From an uncultured Pelagibacteraceae bacterium (GTDB lineage: Bacteria > Pseudomonadota > Alphaproteobacteria > Pelagibacterales > Pelagibacteraceae), in NCBI GenBank assembly GCA_902522115.1, contig CABYUV010000001.1, forward strand, positions 103,491 to 167,490: DNA of 64,000 nt, in the 5' to 3' direction. Position numbers and translations under genes: made by a program. The notes beneath the pieces were generated by a model that saw only the letters and a list, made by a program, of their open reading frames with translations, made no database searches and was not told where the DNA came from. Of the stretch, positions 1 to 8,119 are shown piece by piece (within the stretch, counting starts at the first letter, position 1; each line of letters begins with the position of its first letter).

Positions 1-1
1 A

Positions 2-1021
2 GGAGTTGTTGCAGCTTTAGTTCCTTGGAATTTTCCAATAGTCTTAGCATCAAGAAAAATTTCTACTGCTTTAGCTGCAGGATGTTCTGTAATTTGTAAA
101 CCTGACGTAATTACTCCTGGTGCTGTGATGGAATTAGTTAACATTTGCAAAGAAGCTGGGGTACCAGATGGAGTTGTAAGTCTTTTGTCGGGTGATCCTG
201 CTGAAATATCAAATGAATTAATGGAATCTGATATTATTAAAAAAGTTTCAGTTACTGGATCAACTAGAGTTGGTAAAATTATTTTAAAAAAAGCAGCTGA
301 TAAAGTCCAAAGAGTTACTATGGAATTAAGTGGGCACTCACCGTTTATTGTATGTGAAGATGTGGATATAAACAAAGTAGCTGATATAGCAATAACTGGT
401 AAATTTAGAAATAATGGACAAGTCTGTATTTCGCCGAATAGATTTTATATTCAAGAAAATAGAAAAGATGAGTTTGTTAATGCTTTCATAGAAAGAGCAA
501 AAAAATTAAAAATTGGTAACGGTATGGACGAAGGTGTTGATTTAGGACCTTTAACTACAGCTAAGAGATTGGAGGAAATAGAAAAACTGGTTGAAACTAC
601 TAAAAAAGAGGGAGCTAAAGTATTGATGGGTGGACAGAAACCTTCTGGTTTCAATAAAGGATATTATTATGAACCAACAGTTTTTGACGATGTAAAAGAT
701 AATTTTACAATAATGAAGGAAGAACCTTTTGGTCCGCTTGTTCCGATATTAACTTTTAAAACTTTTGATGAAGTAATTGAAAGAGCTAACGACAATGACT
801 TAGGATTGTGTAGTTATTTATATACTAACTCTATGGATAAAGCTCATATTGGATCTGAGAAATTAGAATCTGGTTGTGTAGCAGTTAATACTGGTGTTGT
901 TGCAATCGCAGAAGCACCATTTGGAGGAATAAAACAAACTGGTTACGGGCGAGAGGGAGGATCAAACGCAATAAAAGATTATTTAAATGTAAAATACACT
1001 CACATGGGATTAAAAATCTAA
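2..1021 (+). CDS. NAD(P)-dependent aldehyde dehydrogenase (succinate-semialdehyde dehydrogenase class), 5' truncated by window
   Basis: Oxidises an aldehyde to an acid with NAD(P)+ in the cytoplasm. The frame is open from base 2, giving 339 visible residues; family members have about 480, so about 140 N-terminal residues lie outside the window. Visible are PWNFP at residues 8-12, the cofactor-loop motif VTGSTRVGK, the general base Glu in MELSG (about 108) and the catalytic Cys in GQVCISPNRF (about 142). The end, APFGGIKQTGYGREGG, resembles GabD-type semialdehyde dehydrogenases. ELSG replaces the usual ELGG. It ends 4 bp before an HpcH/HpaI aldolase, which suggests that it oxidises the aldehyde released by aldol cleavage. 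The family is certain; the substrate is inferred. Confidence 0.9.
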   Translation, partial: GVVAALVPWNFPIVLASRKISTALAAGCSVICKPDVITPGAVMELVNICKEAGVPDGVVSLLSGDPAEISNELMESDIIKKVSVTGSTRVGKIILKKAADKVQRVTMELSGHSPFIVCEDVDINKVADIAITGKFRNNGQVCISPNRFYIQENRKDEFVNAFIERAKKLKIGNGMDEGVDLGPLTTAKRLEEIEKLVETTKKEGAKVLMGGQKPSGFNKGYYYEPTVFDDVKDNFTIMKEEPFGPLVPILTFKTFDEVIERANDNDLGLCSYLYTNSMDKAHIGSEKLESGCVAVNTGVVAIAEAPFGGIKQTGYGREGGSNAIKDYLNVKYTHMGLKI

Positions 1022-1025
1022 ATTA

Positions 1026-1820
1026 ATGAGAAAAAATAAGGTTAAACAAATGATGAAAGACGGCAAACCCGTCATTAATGGCTGGTGTGCAATTCCAAGT
1101 ACTGCATCTGCTGAAGCTATGGCTCATCAAGGTTGGGATTCTCTAACTGTGGATATGCAACATGGTTTAGTTGATTACAGTAATGCACTACCAATGATGC
1201 AAACAATATCTACAACAGAGGTAACTCCTTTGGCAAGAGTAAATTGGAATGAACCAGGTCAAATAATGAAAATATTAGATGCTGGGTGTTATGGAATTAT
1301 ATGCCCAATGGTAAGCAATAAAAAAGAGGCAGAAAACTTTGTTCAAGCATGCATGTATCCACCTGATGGTTATAGAAGTTTTGGTCCTGTTAGAGGTTTA
1401 ATTTACGGTGGAGCTGATTATGCAGATCACGCTAATGATGAAATACTTAAATTAGCAATGATAGAAACAAAAGAATCCCTAGAAAATCTTGATGAAATTA
1501 TGTCTACACCTGGTGTCGACGGGATTTACATTGGACCAGCAGATTTAAGTTTAGCTATAGGAGAAAAACCTGGGTTTGACAGACCAGAGTCTACAAAAGC
1601 TTATTCAGAAATTTTAAGAATTTTAGAACATGCAAAAAAAAATAATATTTTTGCAGGAATTCATAATGGTACCACAGAATATGCAACCAAGATGATTGAA
1701 AAAGGATTTAATTTTGTAACTATAGCATCTGATTTAAGAGCCCTGAGTGCTGGTGCAAAAGCTACAGTTGATAAAATGAAAGGTTCTTTGTCAAAAAAAG
1801 ACGATAACGCTACTTACTAA
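1026..1820 (+). CDS. HpcH/HpaI family aldolase
   Basis: A class II (metal-dependent) pyruvate aldolase family protein that cleaves or forms 4-hydroxy-2-oxo acids. The 264 residues match family length. The usual active-site positions are recognisable: His46 in DMQHG, Arg71 in LARVNW, Glu147 in MIETKE and Asp173 in GPADLS, the Glu and Asp being the metal ligands in HpaI. It starts 4 bp after the aldehyde dehydrogenase stop, so the two are probably co-transcribed: aldol cleavage to pyruvate plus an aldehyde, then oxidation. It overlaps the convergent PanB-like gene by 4 bp. The exact hydroxy-oxo-acid cannot be read from sequence. Confidence 0.9.
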   Translation: MRKNKVKQMMKDGKPVINGWCAIPSTASAEAMAHQGWDSLTVDMQHGLVDYSNALPMMQTISTTEVTPLARVNWNEPGQIMKILDAGCYGIICPMVSNKKEAENFVQACMYPPDGYRSFGPVRGLIYGGADYADHANDEILKLAMIETKESLENLDEIMSTPGVDGIYIGPADLSLAIGEKPGFDRPESTKAYSEILRILEHAKKNNIFAGIHNGTTEYATKMIEKGFNFVTIASDLRALSAGAKATVDKMKGSLSKKDDNATY

Positions 1821-2632
1821 TCTATTTGATCTAAAAATTTCTCAAATTGTTTTTTTTCTAAATTAGATGATTGTTTTTTTCCAGGAAATTTACCAGAAAT
1901 TGAGTCCTTTTTAAAAGCTTTAAGAGCTTTTAATCTCTCAATTTTAATTTCATCTCTAAGTCTTAATAAATTTCCGTATGCTTTAGAATGTCTTGGAGGA
2001 TTTTTAGTATCACCACAAATATCTTCCATAAATAAATACATTACATCAGCATTTTTTCCTGAACCTAATGAAACAGTAACAATATCTGTGCGCTTTGAAA
2101 TTTCACCCATTACATTTTCTGGTATAACTTCACACTCTGCAGAAAAAGCACCTGCATCTTCTAATCTTTTAAATTTTTTAAATAGATCATATGCTTCATC
2201 AGCAGTTTTGCCCACTGCTCTCAAACCACCAATCCAAGTAGATTTTCTTGGAACCAAACCTAAATGCCCCATTACTGGTACATCTTCTTTAGCTAGCATT
2301 TCAACTATATCCATACTTCTAGGAGTCATAACTGCATCTGCACCATTTTCTAAAGCTTTAAAAGCTCCACGCATAATATCCTCTGCAGTTACAAACTCAT
2401 TCAATACTAAAGCAGCTGTTAAAAATAAATTTTTTGAACCTTCTCTTACAGGAATTACATTTTTTGCGTTTGATATAATCATGTCAAATCCCGCTTTTTC
2501 TGCTGCCTCTGCTTCTTCAATATTGTTCGCAGTAACTTGCGTAAATTTTCTTTTACCCTTAGCTATTTTTAAGTCTCCAACAGTTAAAGTTCGCTTTGCT
2601 GGTTTAGCAGCCCATGTATAGATATTCTTCAT
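1817..2632 (-). CDS. PanB-like (ketopantoate hydroxymethyltransferase family) protein with altered active site
   Basis: A TIM-barrel protein of the PanB / PEP mutase-isocitrate lyase superfamily, 271 residues (E. coli PanB has 264). Recognisable PanB blocks are VPVMGHLGLVPR near 119-129, GAFSAECEVIPENV near 161-174 (Glu168 at the catalytic Glu position) and a glycine turn SLGSG near 188-192. The metal-binding GDS motif of true PanB is not present where expected; ISNAKN is found there (about 53-58). The gene is therefore probably a paralogue with another C-C lyase or transferase activity rather than the vitamin B5 enzyme. It follows the winged-helix gene with a 4-bp ATGA overlap. Confidence 0.75.
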   Translation of the reverse strand: MKNIYTWAAKPAKRTLTVGDLKIAKGKRKFTQVTANNIEEAEAAEKAGFDMIISNAKNVIPVREGSKNLFLTAALVLNEFVTAEDIMRGAFKALENGADAVMTPRSMDIVEMLAKEDVPVMGHLGLVPRKSTWIGGLRAVGKTADEAYDLFKKFKRLEDAGAFSAECEVIPENVMGEISKRTDIVTVSLGSGKNADVMYLFMEDICGDTKNPPRHSKAYGNLLRLRDEIKIERLKALKAFKKDSISGKFPGKKQSSNLEKKQFEKFLDQID

Positions 2633-3045
2633 TTGATTCCTTTGTAAAGAATATCTCTTCTATCAATAAACTCCTCAAAGGTTTTAATGGTAATTACAGA
2701 GGGCAAGATAAAAATAGATCTTTTGTCTCTCTCATTTCTAATAATTCTAAAATAACCTTTTTTAATGGCTGTATCGATATAGACGTTTGAAGTCAAATAT
2801 GATTTCTCAATTACTTTAAGTAGTTGATTTTTAGTAATTGATTTATTTTTGTAATAAGCAAGCATAACCATATGTAACATTATCCAATGTTGCGGGGTTA
2901 AAGAAAACCAATTCAATAATTCATTGGCTAATCTTCCTTCAAAATCACCAAGTGAAATTTCTGCTAGTTGAATTCTTTTTTGAGTTAATTTTGGAATTTT
3001 TTTTTGTTCTTCGAAGTGTTTTGGGTATTTAAACTGTCTTTTCAT
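2629..3045 (-). CDS. Winged-helix (MarR-like) putative transcriptional regulator
   Basis: A 138-residue basic protein. After a charged N-terminus it shows a helix ending in WFSLTPQHWIMLHMVMLAYY, a helix-turn-helix-like stretch (SITKNQLLKVIEKSYLTSNVY) and a wing-like segment (GYFRIIRNERDKRSIFILP). This is the MarR-type order of helices, recognition helix and beta wing with an Arg/Asp-Lys-Arg turn. It overlaps the PanB-like gene by 4 bp (ATGA), so they share a transcript. A local regulator of the 1-6965 catabolic genes is the natural reading, but no ligand pocket or partner can be identified. The start ATG at 3045 is the only good one. Confidence 0.6.
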   Translation of the reverse strand: MKRQFKYPKHFEEQKKIPKLTQKRIQLAEISLGDFEGRLANELLNWFSLTPQHWIMLHMVMLAYYKNKSITKNQLLKVIEKSYLTSNVYIDTAIKKGYFRIIRNERDKRSIFILPSVITIKTFEEFIDRRDILYKGIK

Positions 3046-3072
3046 TAAATAAATTTAAACACATTCAGTTTT

Positions 3073-4050
3073 CTATTCAATACTATTTTTATTTATTAGT
3101 TCTTTATAAATATTGTTTACTCTGTGTACTTCCGTTGCAGTGTTGAAATATCCTTCATATTCTATCTCATTAGGTGTCACGTCAAAATGATAATGACCAG
3201 CATCTCTATGGTGCTCGTAAGAATGAAAGTGAGTATGCTCACCAGACTCTCTTAAATTTAATTTTCCTCCTGTAGGATCGCCAGTCCAAAGAACTGTATA
3301 ACACTGCAATTTTGGTCCAACTGGTTCATAGAATTGAAGAAAATCTTTAACACATTTCATTTGTTTTGGATCGTAATACTCATACTTAATATCTTTATAA
3401 TCTGGTTGAACATGTGATCTTATTTTTCCATCTAACACTCTAAATACACCAGAGAGAGACATATGCTCGTTATTTTTAATATTTAAATTTTTTGATAATG
3501 AAGACCTCATTGCTTGAGGTAAAGATCCTTGTTCTCCTTTTCTACCTTTAATTTTTATTTTAATAACTTTTCCTTTTTTACCATCTGTGTAATAAATGTT
3601 TCCAAGTCCACCATGTTTTTTTGCAGAATATTTTTCAACAATACATTTTTTTTCTGGACTTACTCTTGCAATTATTGATTTAGACTCATCAGTAATTAAA
3701 TTTTCATTAATAATTAATTCACCACAGTGACCATCTAAACATGACATTGCACCTGATCCAGCTCCTAAAGCATAAGATTTTTCAGAGCCAATCATTTTAG
3801 ATATTTCTTGATAGTCAAACTCTGCACCAATAAATTTTGGATCATGCATATAAGGCTCTCCACCAACGTCTATTATTTTTTGATTTCCACTGATTCCTTC
3901 TGAGGGACAATCCCAATCTCTAAGATTAGGACAATCTACCACTTCTATTTCAACTTTTTTGAAATTTTCAGACAATCCTTTTCTTAATGAATCTGAAATA
4001 TTCTCTAATGAATATTCTTTAAAAGTTCCTTTTTCTATTTTTAATTGCAT
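3073..4050 (-). CDS. DUF1907 ester hydrolase, C11orf54 (PTD012) homologue
   Basis: A 325-residue homologue of the human zinc protein C11orf54/PTD012, for which an ester hydrolase activity has been reported. Shared landmarks run the whole length: VVDCPNLRDW near 38-47, IDVGGEPYM near 60-68, ALGAGSG near 94-100, HVQPDY near 213-218 and EHTHFHSYEHH...GHYHFDVTP near 271-293. His272, His274 and His286 fall on the three zinc-ligand histidines of the human protein. The physiological substrate in bacteria is unknown. The gene is divergent from the PanE-like reductase across an 88-bp promoter region and lies upstream of the regulator and PanB-like gene, suggesting a lactone or ester step in the same pathway (inference). 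Confidence 0.82.
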   Translation of the reverse strand: MQLKIEKGTFKEYSLENISDSLRKGLSENFKKVEIEVVDCPNLRDWDCPSEGISGNQKIIDVGGEPYMHDPKFIGAEFDYQEISKMIGSEKSYALGAGSGAMSCLDGHCGELIINENLITDESKSIIARVSPEKKCIVEKYSAKKHGGLGNIYYTDGKKGKVIKIKIKGRKGEQGSLPQAMRSSLSKNLNIKNNEHMSLSGVFRVLDGKIRSHVQPDYKDIKYEYYDPKQMKCVKDFLQFYEPVGPKLQCYTVLWTGDPTGGKLNLRESGEHTHFHSYEHHRDAGHYHFDVTPNEIEYEGYFNTATEVHRVNNIYKELINKNSIE

Positions 4051-4082
4051 GATCTTAATAAGCTATTATTTATTTTGCATAA

Positions 4083-4114
4083 TGTCTATAGATAATATAT
4101 ATAATTTCTATACA
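4083..4114. promoter_or_regulatory. Imperfect A+T-rich palindrome in a divergent promoter region
   Basis: Between the divergent DUF1907 and PanE-like genes lies an imperfect inverted repeat whose arms read TGTCTATAGAT and ATTTCTATACA, around a TATATATA centre. Its position between two start codons fits a shared operator, possibly for the neighbouring winged-helix protein. The A+T richness makes chance symmetry likely, so confidence is low. Confidence 0.25.
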
Positions 4115-4138
4115 TAAATAATTTGAGATAAAATATCG

Positions 4139-5083
4139 ATGATTAATAAAAATTTAAAAGTAGCTGTGCTTGGTGCAGGAGCAATGGGTTGCTTATTTGG
4201 CGGTTTACTTGCTGAAAAAGGTTTAAGTGTAATTTTAATTGATGTTTGGAAAGAACATGTAGATGCAATTAATAAAGATGGTTTGAAAATGGACGGACAT
4301 GGAGGTAATCGAATAATTAAAGTCAAAGCCACCTCAGATCCATCTTCTTTAGACAAAGTAGATGCTGTAATTGTTATGTGTAAAGCAACAGCTTTAGATC
4401 CAGCATTAAATAGTATTAAAAATATTATAGGAGATAAAACAGTATTCATGTCTTTTCAAAATGGTATTGGTCATGAAGCAATTATTCAAAGTATTGTGGG
4501 TGATGAAAAAGTGATAGGTGGAACAACTACACAGGCTTCAAATATTTTGGGACCAGGACATATAATGAATCATGGTTCGTTGCCATCTTGGATTGGTGAG
4601 TACGAGGGAGGAATTTCTGATCGAATTAAAGAAATAGCAGAAACTTTTACAGCTCATAACCTTGAAATGATTGCTGCAGAAGATGTAAAAAAAAGAAAAT
4701 GGATGAAACTTTTTGCTTTAACAGCAATTGGTCCTTTGTCTGCAATTTTCGATCTTCACCATACTGACTTATATATAAACAACAAAGCAAATAAAGTATC
4801 TCGCGGTTTAGGTAAAGAAATAATTTTAGAAACTAGAGAAGTTGCACTTGCTGATGGTGTTAATGTTTCTGAAGATGAGTGCTTATTTATGTTTAATAAA
4901 ATTGTAGATTCGATGCAAACTAACAAGTCATCAATGGCTTTTGATGTTCAATACAAGAGAAAAACTGAAATAGACTTTATTAGTGGTGCAGTTTCAAAAA
5001 TAGGTAAAAAACATGGTGTTAAAACCCCATTAAATGATCTTATGTATAAAATGATCAAAGTGAAAGAAGGTATGTACAGCTAA
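4139..5083 (+). CDS. PanE/ApbA-like 2-ketoacid reductase (ketopantoate reductase family)
   Basis: An NADPH-dependent reductase of the 2-dehydropantoate 2-reductase family, 314 residues. The Rossmann motif GAGAMG is at 12-17. Lys190 in KWMKLFALTAIGPLSA corresponds to the catalytic Lys of E. coli PanE, and Glu277 in KTEID to its second key residue. The conserved Asn four residues after that Lys is replaced by Leu194, which argues for a 2-keto acid other than ketopantoate or for altered kinetics. It is divergent from the C11orf54-like gene and abuts the next oxygenase gene (stop and start adjacent). Together with the PanB-like protein it looks like a pantoate-type gene pair recruited to catabolism, not a biosynthetic operon. 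Confidence 0.82.
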   Translation: MINKNLKVAVLGAGAMGCLFGGLLAEKGLSVILIDVWKEHVDAINKDGLKMDGHGGNRIIKVKATSDPSSLDKVDAVIVMCKATALDPALNSIKNIIGDKTVFMSFQNGIGHEAIIQSIVGDEKVIGGTTTQASNILGPGHIMNHGSLPSWIGEYEGGISDRIKEIAETFTAHNLEMIAAEDVKKRKWMKLFALTAIGPLSAIFDLHHTDLYINNKANKVSRGLGKEIILETREVALADGVNVSEDECLFMFNKIVDSMQTNKSSMAFDVQYKRKTEIDFISGAVSKIGKKHGVKTPLNDLMYKMIKVKEGMYS

Positions 5084-5953
5084 ATGCTAAGTACAAATAG
5101 ATTAAAAAAAATCAAAAGCAACTTTCCTGTTTTAGTTGGAAACAACGTTGTTTCAAAAAATATCTGTAATTTATTAATAAAAGAAATCATTAACTCAAAA
5201 TCATTTGATGATATGATTATGGGAGGTAGAAGCAGAATTAACAAAGGTTCAAAAAATTTTAATTTATATATCAAAAATTCAGTTAACTCCGCAAAACTTT
5301 TTAAACTTTTTAATAGTAAATCTTTTTATAAAAAAATTGAAAATCTTTTTATAAAAAATTTTAAGGATGGATCGTGGGTCAATTTATATAAACCACAATC
5401 ATTTAGTCCTAATAAGTTTACTGTTAAAAAAAAATTAAATTCAAATGAATTAAAAAAAATGTTAGGTAATAATTATTCTAATCCTAAAGTAAATTTAGAT
5501 ATAGACTTTTCAGTATCAAAAGGAGGATATAGATTACGACCTCACAGAGATGATATAACTAGATTATATAATTTCTTAATTTATTTAAATGACATACCAA
5601 AAAAAAATGGTGGCTCTCTTACTATCTACAGAAAAAAAGCAAAAAAAAATTTAAGAAAGAGTTTTAGAAGATTTCCAAAAATAACTGAACTTGAGATAGT
5701 CAAGTCTTTTACGCCTAAAAAAGGAACTGTCGTTTTTTTTCAATCTACTCCAAATTCTTATCATGGAGTAAAGAGGTTTACAGAGAGAAATTGTCCAAAA
5801 CGTTTTTTTATTTATGGAAGTTATGCTTTAAATAAACCAGTAATATGGAATTACAAAGGGATATCATATTATCCTCATATAGTTAGCAACAAAAAAAAAA
5901 TGCTTACTTCTTTTCATGACGCGAACTATTTAACCACACCACCAAACCATTGA
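5084..5953 (+). CDS. 2-oxoglutarate/Fe(II)-dependent oxygenase (2OG-FeII_Oxy family)
   Basis: A 289-residue, very Lys-rich protein with a double-stranded beta-helix oxygenase core. The metal facial triad is visible: His154 and Asp156 in RPHRDD and His227 in NSYHGVKR, followed by basic residues in PKRFFIYGSY that could bind 2-oxoglutarate. The segment FLIYLND...NGGSLTIY between them is typical of prolyl-hydroxylase-like 2OG oxygenases. It starts directly after the reductase stop codon. The substrate is unknown; small-molecule or cell-surface hydroxylation are both possible. Confidence 0.78.
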   Translation: MLSTNRLKKIKSNFPVLVGNNVVSKNICNLLIKEIINSKSFDDMIMGGRSRINKGSKNFNLYIKNSVNSAKLFKLFNSKSFYKKIENLFIKNFKDGSWVNLYKPQSFSPNKFTVKKKLNSNELKKMLGNNYSNPKVNLDIDFSVSKGGYRLRPHRDDITRLYNFLIYLNDIPKKNGGSLTIYRKKAKKNLRKSFRRFPKITELEIVKSFTPKKGTVVFFQSTPNSYHGVKRFTERNCPKRFFIYGSYALNKPVIWNYKGISYYPHIVSNKKKMLTSFHDANYLTTPPNH

Positions 5954-5984
5954 AATTATCTTTATGATAAAATAAATTTAAATA

Positions 5985-6965
5985 ATGATAAATAATTTTC
6001 AAAAAAAATTGTACGAGAATGGTTATTTAATTATTAAAAATGTACTTAACTTTGAGAGAGACTTAAAACCAGTTCTTAAAGATATGGAATTTGTAATGGA
6101 TTGCCTCATACAAAAATATGCTAAAAGAAAAGAAGTCAAAAAAGTTCTTAATTTAGATTTTAGAAAAAAATATTCTTTTATTTCAAAACTTAATATCTAT
6201 GATTTGGATCAATATTTTAATACAAGATTACCAAGAGACCACGTAAGAAAAGATAGCGATTATTTTGCTACTCAATCATTATGGAATTTAATTACTAATA
6301 AAAAAATTTTAGATGTTGTAGAAAAAATTTTAGGGACAGAAATAATGTCAAACCCGGTTCAAAATACTAGAATTAAACAACCAGAGAAAAAATTACCAAA
6401 AGGATCAATTCATGATGGTTTAAGTGGTAGAACACCTTGGCATCAAGATGCGGCTGTTTTAAATTCTAGGGGACAAAAATTAACAGATATGGTCACTGTT
6501 TGGATACCTTTTACTAAAACAACTAAGAAAAATGGATGCATGATTACAGTAAAAAAAATAAATAAAATGGGATTGTTAAATCATATATCTGGATATAGAG
6601 GACAAGTTGAATTAAAAAATAGTGAATTACTTGATAATATGGAGCATGTTTATTTGGAAGCAAATATTGGTGATGTAATATTATTGCACAAACACTCTAT
6701 ACATTGTTCTTTACCAAATAGATCTGATGACTTTAGAATAAGTGCTGACCTCAGATATAATATAGCCGGACAACCTTCTGGCAGAGAACCTCTTCCAAAT
6801 TTCTATGTGAGAAGTAAAAATAAAAAAAATATTCAAATAAAAAATTTCAAACAGTGGTTGGCTCTTTGGGAAAAGGCCAAAGAAAGTCGTGTTGGGAAAT
6901 ATGCTTTTAAATATCCACTCCCAACTTATAAAACAAATAAAAGAGATTTATCAAAATTAATTTAA
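5985..6965 (+). CDS. Phytanoyl-CoA dioxygenase (PhyH) family oxygenase
   Basis: An Fe(II)/2-oxoglutarate oxygenase of the PhyH family, 326 residues. The HxD pair is His153-Asp155 in TPWHQDAAV. The distal His lies in LLHKHSIHCSLPNRS (His237 or His240), followed by Arg residues in RISADLRYN that would hold 2-oxoglutarate. MVTVWIPFTKTTKKNGCM is the family's core strand region. Bacterial relatives hydroxylate small metabolites. It lies 31 bp after the preceding oxygenase and probably shares its transcript. It ends 2 bp from the convergent Gfo/Idh/MocA gene, marking the edge of the carbohydrate island. Confidence 0.85.
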   Translation: MINNFQKKLYENGYLIIKNVLNFERDLKPVLKDMEFVMDCLIQKYAKRKEVKKVLNLDFRKKYSFISKLNIYDLDQYFNTRLPRDHVRKDSDYFATQSLWNLITNKKILDVVEKILGTEIMSNPVQNTRIKQPEKKLPKGSIHDGLSGRTPWHQDAAVLNSRGQKLTDMVTVWIPFTKTTKKNGCMITVKKINKMGLLNHISGYRGQVELKNSELLDNMEHVYLEANIGDVILLHKHSIHCSLPNRSDDFRISADLRYNIAGQPSGREPLPNFYVRSKNKKNIQIKNFKQWLALWEKAKESRVGKYAFKYPLPTYKTNKRDLSKLI

Positions 6966-6967
6966 TT

Positions 6968-8119
6968 TTACTTATTAAACTGTATCCATTTACTGTTGTT
7001 TTTACTTGAGTCTAAAACAGTCTCTATAAACTTCATCCCTTCGACTCCATCATAAATAGTTGGGTAACAGTCGTCTAACTCGTCATATTTTTCATTATTT
7101 ATTTGAGCATTTAATTTTTTAGAAACATCAGTATAAATATTTGCAAAACCTTCCAAATATCCCTCTGGATGACCTGGTGGAATTCTTGTTACATCGTTAG
7201 CTTCTTTGCTAGAACTGCTACTTCCTCTTGTTATTTTTTCAGAAGGTTTTCCAAAATTTGTAAAATACAAATAATTTGGATCTTCTTGTTTCCACTCTAA
7301 CCCACCTGTTTCACCATAGACTCTTATTTTAAGATTATTTTCATTGCCAACTGCAACTTGACTAGACCATATTGCGCCTTTTGCACCGCCTTTAAATCTA
7401 AGCATGATTTGTGCATTATCATCTAGTTTTCTACCTTTTACAAAAGTGTGAATGTCAGCTGATAACTCATCTAATTCTAATTCAGTAATAAACCTAATAA
7501 GATTAAATGCATGAGTTCCAATATCTCCTATACAACCTCCTCCTCCTGATCTTTTAGGATCAGTTCTCCACTCAGCTTGTTTTAAACCAGTGTCTTCTGC
7601 TTTTGTGGTTAACCAATCTTGAGGGTACTCTGCTTGTACAACTCTTATTTTTCCAAGATCACCTTTTTTTATAAGAGATCTTGCATGTCTTACCATTGGA
7701 TACCCAGTATAATTATGTGTTAAGGCAAAAATTACCTTTTTGTTTTCTATGATATCTTTTAGAGAATTTGCTTCTTCACTTGATAAGGCAAGAGGCTTAT
7801 CACAAATAATGTGAATACCCTTTTCTGCAAAAATTTTTGCTACTGGCACATGGAGATGATTAGGAGTTACAATAGAAACAACATCTATTCCATCTGAACG
7901 AACAGACTCCTTTTCTGCCATTTCCTGATAAGTTTTATAGATACGTTCTTTTGACAATCCAACTTTTCTTCCAGTTTCTTTTGAGTTATCAAAATTAGAT
8001 GAAAAACATCCTGCTACTAATTCGTAATAACCATCAATTCTTAACGCTATTCTGTGAACACCTCCAATAAAAGCGCCTTCTCCTCCGCCGACCATTCCAA
8101 TACGGATTTTTCTTTGCAC
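6968..8119 (-). CDS. Gfo/Idh/MocA family sugar dehydrogenase
   Basis: An NAD(P)-dependent dehydrogenase of sugars or their derivatives, 383 residues. The N-terminal Rossmann motif is GMVGGGEGAFIG. CDKPLAL carries the family's catalytic Lys (DKP in place of EKP), and GDIGTHAFNLIRF contains the Asp/His pair of the C-terminal domain. The start is GTG, overlapping the upstream gene's TAG stop by one base (TAGTG), so the two are translationally coupled. Pairing with an AP-endonuclease-like TIM barrel is common in systems that oxidise a sugar hydroxyl to a keto group and then epimerise or isomerise it. The sugar is not known. Confidence 0.88.
   Translation of the reverse strand: MQRKIRIGMVGGGEGAFIGGVHRIALRIDGYYELVAGCFSSNFDNSKETGRKVGLSKERIYKTYQEMAEKESVRSDGIDVVSIVTPNHLHVPVAKIFAEKGIHIICDKPLALSSEEANSLKDIIENKKVIFALTHNYTGYPMVRHARSLIKKGDLGKIRVVQAEYPQDWLTTKAEDTGLKQAEWRTDPKRSGGGGCIGDIGTHAFNLIRFITELELDELSADIHTFVKGRKLDDNAQIMLRFKGGAKGAIWSSQVAVGNENNLKIRVYGETGGLEWKQEDPNYLYFTNFGKPSEKITRGSSSSSKEANDVTRIPPGHPEGYLEGFANIYTDVSKKLNAQINNEKYDELDDCYPTIYDGVEGMKFIETVLDSSKNNSKWIQFNK

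Noticed and set aside
2088..2621. 177-codon open frame on the plus strand
   Set aside because: It is antisense to the PanB-like gene; the protein has low-complexity Ser/Phe/Ile composition and no domain.
5080..5980. Runs of A and T as possible regulatory tracts
   Set aside because: Homopolymers occur throughout this A+T-rich genome, inside and outside genes, and mostly encode Lys, Phe and Asn.
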